This document shows, piece by piece, positions 60,743 through 64,000 of a DNA stretch of 64,000 nucleotides (position 1 is its first letter; every line of letters starts with the position of its first letter). The notes beneath the pieces are model-generated. The model did no database searches and was not told the origin of the DNA. It was given only the letters and a program-made list of their open reading frames with translations. Origin of the DNA: Cysteiniphilum sp. JM-1 (GTDB lineage: Bacteria > Pseudomonadota > Gammaproteobacteria > Francisellales > Francisellaceae). Made by a program: the position numbers and the translations under genes. Location of the stretch: the NCBI RefSeq assembly GCF_008711525.1, contig NZ_VXKS01000010.1, positions 43,255 to 107,254 of the forward strand. The letters run 5' to 3'.

Positions 60743-60816
60743 AGTGTTTCTCTTATGTCATAAGTTCATGTTAGAATCTTGGCTATTGTAACGCTTATGC
60801 ACTATTTTGCAAAACA

Positions 60817-61299
60817 ATGGCAAAGATAAAACCAAAATCAACGGCAACCAGTAGTACGATTGCTAAAAATAAAAAAGCTTTTCATGAGTACCTAATTGAA
60901 GAGCGCTTTGAAGCAGGTATTGTGCTTCAAGGTTGGGAAATCAAAAGCATCCGCGCAGGTCGTGTGCAATTAACCGATAGTCACATTCATGTAAAAAATA
61001 ATGAAGCTTGGCTTTTTAATGCATTGATTACACCTTTGCACTCTGCATCAACACATGTAGTCCCTGTTCCTGCAGGCACGCGAAAACTATTATTACACCG
61101 TAGAGAAATCAATAAACTTTTAGGTAAAGTCGATATCAAAGGCTACACGATTGTACCATTGGCAATGTACTGGAAAGGCTCACGCGTTAAAATTGAGATC
61201 GCAATCGCCAAAGGCAAACAACTGCATGATAAACGCCAAGCTTCTAAAGAGCATGACTGGAAACGTGAAAAAGAGCGTTTATTTAAAAAGAGCCTATAA
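60817..61299 (+). CDS. smpB: SsrA-binding protein SmpB
   Basis: 160 residues. [54 protein letters not shown] and [49 protein letters not shown]. The basic C-terminal tail ([11 protein letters not shown]) reaches the ribosomal mRNA channel. Works with tmRNA in trans-translation. The ssrA gene was not recognised in the window. ttcA begins five bases later. Confidence 0.95.
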   Translation: MAKIKPKSTATSSTIAKNKKAFHEYLIEERFEAGIVLQGWEIKSIRAGRVQLTDSHIHVKNNEAWLFNALITPLHSASTHVVPVPAGTRKLLLHRREINKLLGKVDIKGYTIVPLAMYWKGSRVKIEIAIAKGKQLHDKRQASKEHDWKREKERLFKKSL

Positions 61300-61303
61300 C
61301 ACC

Positions 61304-62125
61304 ATGACGCAAACAGAAAAGAAACTTCATTTTTATATCACCAAAGCCATTGCCGATTATAAAATGCTTCAAAAAGGTGACAAGGTGATGATTTGCTTAT
61401 CCGGTGGTAAAGATTCTTTCACATTGGTTAAAGTCATGCACGATTTAGTCGCCAACGACACTTATGAACTTGACTTAATTGTCTACACTTTAGATCAAAC
61501 CCAACCAGGCTGGGATGACTCTGGATTAAGACAATATCTTGAAGATCACAACATTACATATATTATCGAAAAGCGTGATACTTATTCTGTTGTTATTGAT
61601 AAAGTACCTGAAAATAAAACTTATTGTTCGTTATGCTCACGCTTACGTCGCGGTAATATCTATCGTTTCGCACGCGATAACCACATTAATAAGATCATGC
61701 TTGGTCATCATCGGGATGATGTGATTGAGTCGGCATTAATGTCGATGTTTTATCAAGGAAAAGTCAAGTCAATGCCTGCCAAGCTATTAACCGAAGATAA
61801 GCAAAATGTGGTGATCAGACCAATGGTTTATTGCCAAGAGCGCGATATCGCCCGCTTTGCCAAAGAACAAGCTTTTCCAATTATCCCATGTAACCTATGT
61901 GGTACGCAGGAAAATCTAAAGCGTCAGCAGGTAAAAAATCTCATTCACGAGTTAGCTCAACAAAACCCGATTATTCCACAGAATATCTTTGCATCACTTA
62001 GTAATGTTGTCCCTAGTCACTTATATGATCAAACCCTATTTGATACGCGTGAATGTGATCAAGAACGCATATATGCTGATAGTAGCTGCTTAATAACCAA
62101 TGAATCATCTGAACATCTGTTTTAG
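61304..62125 (+). CDS. ttcA: tRNA 2-thiocytidine(32) synthetase TtcA
   Basis: 273 residues from ATG 61304 (MTQTEKKLHFYITKAIADYK); the frame runs 51 codons further upstream inside smpB, which is a shadow. PP-loop LSGGKDS at 32-38; cluster cysteines C108/C111 in YCSLCSRLRRGNIY and a later CNLCG. TtcA carries a [4Fe-4S] cluster and thiolates C32 of certain tRNAs. Ends MLGHHRDDVIESALMSMFY mid-protein fits the family. Confidence 0.93.
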   Translation: MTQTEKKLHFYITKAIADYKMLQKGDKVMICLSGGKDSFTLVKVMHDLVANDTYELDLIVYTLDQTQPGWDDSGLRQYLEDHNITYIIEKRDTYSVVIDKVPENKTYCSLCSRLRRGNIYRFARDNHINKIMLGHHRDDVIESALMSMFYQGKVKSMPAKLLTEDKQNVVIRPMVYCQERDIARFAKEQAFPIIPCNLCGTQENLKRQQVKNLIHELAQQNPIIPQNIFASLSNVVPSHLYDQTLFDTRECDQERIYADSSCLITNESSEHLF

Positions 62126-62274
62126 TTGTTTTAACTAAGCACCCAATGATTACAATTTCACTACAAACTTTCCCTGAATCCGGCTAGCACAAAAAATCGT
62201 TTTACTTTATACTGAACTTGCGTTCATTTTTGAAAGTTTTACAACACTAAAAGTTTAGTTATTGGGCAGGCATC

Positions 62275-63471
62275 ATGTTACATATTAAAGCATCTACATC
62301 GGCGAAGGTTATTTTCGTTTTTATTATTATGGTTACCTCGATGCTAGGTATTTTTGTCTCTGATATTTATGTCCCTTCGTTACCAAGTATTAGTGAAGAC
62401 TTTGGCACGGGAGCCCACTTATTAGCATTTAGTGTTACCTATTATTTTATTGTTTTTGCTTGCGCCCAGCTTATTTATGGTCCCCTATCTGAGCGCTTTG
62501 GACGACGCAAAATTTTTCTTACAGGCCTTGCTATTAGCATTGTTGGCACACTGATTACCGTATTTAGTCTAAACTTTAGCATGCTAATGGTTGGGCGCAC
62601 ACTTGAAGCCATTGGCATGGCAGCACCGATGTCATTAGGTCGTGTTATTTTGCGTGATGTTATTCCTGATAAGGTTAAATATGCACGTTTTATGTCATTT
62701 ATGGGTATTGGCACTTTAATGGCACCTGTGATTGCACCAATCGTTGGTGCGTTTTTAGCACATGTTTATCATTGGCGTGCAGACTTTATTTTCATCTTAA
62801 TTTTAAGTGTGATCTGTTATATTGGCGCTTATATTTATCTGGTGGAGACTTTACTGAACCCCAAAAAACGCCTGTCAGCCAAGCTATCCGTTAAAACCTA
62901 TCTATGGGTTATAAAGAATAAAACATTCATTAAAAACATGACAATCTCAAGCACGATTATGGGCGCTATCATCGCTTATTTGTCAATGAGCGCTTTCTTA
63001 TTTCAACAATATTTTGGCTTAAGCGAAATCCACTACGCCATTGTATTTGGTATTGGTGAAGCCTTTATTGCTGTAGGTATGTTTGCCAATGGCATGGCAC
63101 TTAAATATATTTCCATTGAGCGCTCTCAAGTCATTGCTGTGATGCTTTTCTTGCTCTCAGGCATTCTCATTACCATTCAAGCCGTATTCTTTAGTCACAG
63201 CCTTGAATTCATCATGCTGGCAGTGATTATCTTTAACTTTGCCGCAGGTGTCATTTTCCCAACCAGTAGCACCCTAGCCATTGTCAGTTTTAAAGCGCGT
63301 TTAGGCGCAGTGGGCAGTTTATATGGCTGCATTAGCATGCTTGCCGCAGGCCTTATCAGTGGCTTTGCTTTATCTCTACCTTTGGCGCCCAACTTGCTGA
63401 TTGCCCTATTAATACTTGTTATGGCGATGATTGCTACTATCGTTTTATTTGGCATTAAAGACAAAGCATGA
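62275..63471 (+). CDS. Bcr/CflA-family MFS multidrug transporter
   Basis: 398 residues, 12 transmembrane segments. SDIYVPSLPSISEDFG, GPLSERFGRRKIFLTGLAIS and VGRTLEAIGMAAPMSLGRVILRDVIPD; third Bcr/CflA-type exporter in the window, closer to its two relatives only in family motifs. Its last 27 bases overlap the convergent tag remnant. Confidence 0.87.
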   Translation: MLHIKASTSAKVIFVFIIMVTSMLGIFVSDIYVPSLPSISEDFGTGAHLLAFSVTYYFIVFACAQLIYGPLSERFGRRKIFLTGLAISIVGTLITVFSLNFSMLMVGRTLEAIGMAAPMSLGRVILRDVIPDKVKYARFMSFMGIGTLMAPVIAPIVGAFLAHVYHWRADFIFILILSVICYIGAYIYLVETLLNPKKRLSAKLSVKTYLWVIKNKTFIKNMTISSTIMGAIIAYLSMSAFLFQQYFGLSEIHYAIVFGIGEAFIAVGMFANGMALKYISIERSQVIAVMLFLLSGILITIQAVFFSHSLEFIMLAVIIFNFAAGVIFPTSSTLAIVSFKARLGAVGSLYGCISMLAAGLISGFALSLPLAPNLLIALLILVMAMIATIVLFGIKDKA

Positions 63472-63786
63472 GCTTAAATGATCATTAACCATCCCTGTTG
63501 CTTGCATAAAAGCATAGCATATCGTTGGTCCGACAAAGCTAAAACCTTGTGATTTAAGCCATTTGCTCATCTTATTTGATGCTTCAGTAAATGCCGGAAT
63601 CGCTTCGTGCTCCCTATAAATAATTGCTTCTTTAGGGGAAAACTGCCAAAGCGCCTCAACCATCGATTGTGTTTTGGATAGTTGAAGCCAGATTTTAGCA
63701 TTGTTAATCACACTTTTGATCTTAACCCAATTTGGTAAGCAAAATTTCTGAAACGTAGACAGTATAATGCTTTGCGCCATACACAA
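63445..63786 (-). pseudogene. tag: 5'-truncated DNA-3-methyladenine glycosylase I
   Basis: The encoded peptide matches only the C-terminal half of Tag: VKIKSVINNAKIWLQL, KMSKWLKSQGFSFVGPTICYAFMQATGMVNDHLSSC. Full-length Tag has about 187 residues and starts with a W...HDxEWG region and zinc-binding N-terminus, all absent. The sequence upstream of about residue 20 (FQKFCLPNW) no longer resembles Tag, so the junction is near 63726. The adjoining possible transposase tail suggests IS insertion or deletion. Probably nonfunctional. Confidence 0.75.
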
Positions 63787-63853
63787 AGTTGAGTTAAGGC
63801 ACTACAGATTTTTTGTGTTTTTTTTGATTTTTTGTGAAGACGTGATCGATGCG

Positions 63854-64000
63854 CTATAGCGTTGTAATGATCTGCTTTAGTGGAATAGCTGGCGCATTAC
63901 AGGCTTTATAAATCTTAGACTGCTCATGATTGGGCTTAGTTGACTTACGAATATGTAAGGTTTTCCCTTTTTTGGTTTGCATCGTTGTCGTGACACGATA
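63854..64000 (-). CDS. 3' end of a possible transposase (partial)
   Basis: Open from the window edge to a TAG at 63854-63856, 48 residues: a basic peptide with TKKGKTLHIRKSTKP and HEQSKIYKACNAP. The end resembles the C-terminus of IS1634/IS4-type transposases only in general character, so the assignment is weak. It is next to the truncated tag. The core would lie to the right. Confidence 0.3.
   Translation of the reverse strand, partial: YRVTTTMQTKKGKTLHIRKSTKPNHEQSKIYKACNAPAIPLKQIITTL

Noticed and set aside
61151..61303. Upstream extension of ttcA inside smpB
   Set aside because: It overlaps smpB in another frame, and TtcA homology starts at the ATG at 61304.

Overview
The window looks like a chromosomal segment of an AT-rich gammaproteobacterium. 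The core genes point that way: kdsC-lptC-lptA, secB, nadK, ratA/rnfH divergent from smpB, yfgM-bamB, cydDC, era, recJ-dinG, mnmC and ttcA. A monofunctional PheA, several Bcr/CflA exporters, an AAE17-like acyl-CoA synthetase and the gene order suggest a Francisella/Fastidiosibacter-like lineage (order Thiotrichales). That placement is an inference from gene content; there is no rRNA to confirm it. Genes are tightly packed. No tRNA, rRNA or CRISPR array was recognised.

Left part (1-10.1 kb): the 3' end of rep, then a BtuD/HmuV-like ABC ATPase divergent from an ArsR-family regulator with a long palindrome between them, then gor and hslR. Next comes a minus-strand chain read from right to left: a zinc-hook AAA ATPase, an AlbA_2/Schlafen-like protein, an O-methyltransferase, a zeta-like kinase, agmatinase and CutC. 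The first three are joined by 4-bp ATGA overlaps. The ATPase gene is richer in GC than its surroundings and, with the AlbA_2 gene, looks like an imported defence-type pair.

Middle (10.1-29 kb): ogt and a perM-recJ-dinG unit. Then an LPS-transport operon (kdsC-lptC-lptA) that continues through DUF3301, a metaxin/GST-like gene, an adenine deaminase-like gene and pheA. These are followed by a POT peptide transporter, an orphan EmrA-type adaptor, era, cydDC and an exported NTF2-like protein.

29-53 kb: a secreted GH81 beta-1,3-glucanase with three C-terminal CBM56-like domains on Asn/Ser/Thr-rich linkers, an orphan AddB-like nuclease, uspA, an AAE17-like acyl-CoA synthetase, and an ftsZ with no recognisable C-terminal tail peptide. 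Then come phaR, an unusual fusion of an MTAP/PNP-like domain to a hormone-sensitive-lipase-type esterase, a class II (B12) ribonucleotide reductase, nadK, secB, a 791-residue orphan protein, folate cyclo-ligase, bolA and an AGCS symporter.

53-64 kb: tatD, yfgM-bamB, two convergent Bcr/CflA exporters, mnmC, a thioesterase, rnfH-ratA, smpB, ttcA, a third Bcr/CflA exporter, a 5'-truncated tag, and the 3' end of a possible transposase.

Themes across the window: nearly all convergent gene pairs touch or overlap; three structurally different palindromic intergenic repeats are present; and four short tandem repeats occur (9, 9 and 12 bp in frame inside dinG, cydD and the AlbA_2 gene; 11 bp intergenic upstream of the deaminase). 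The strongest candidates for novelty are the phosphorylase-esterase fusion, the AAA/AlbA_2 island, the tailless ftsZ and the 791-residue orphan.
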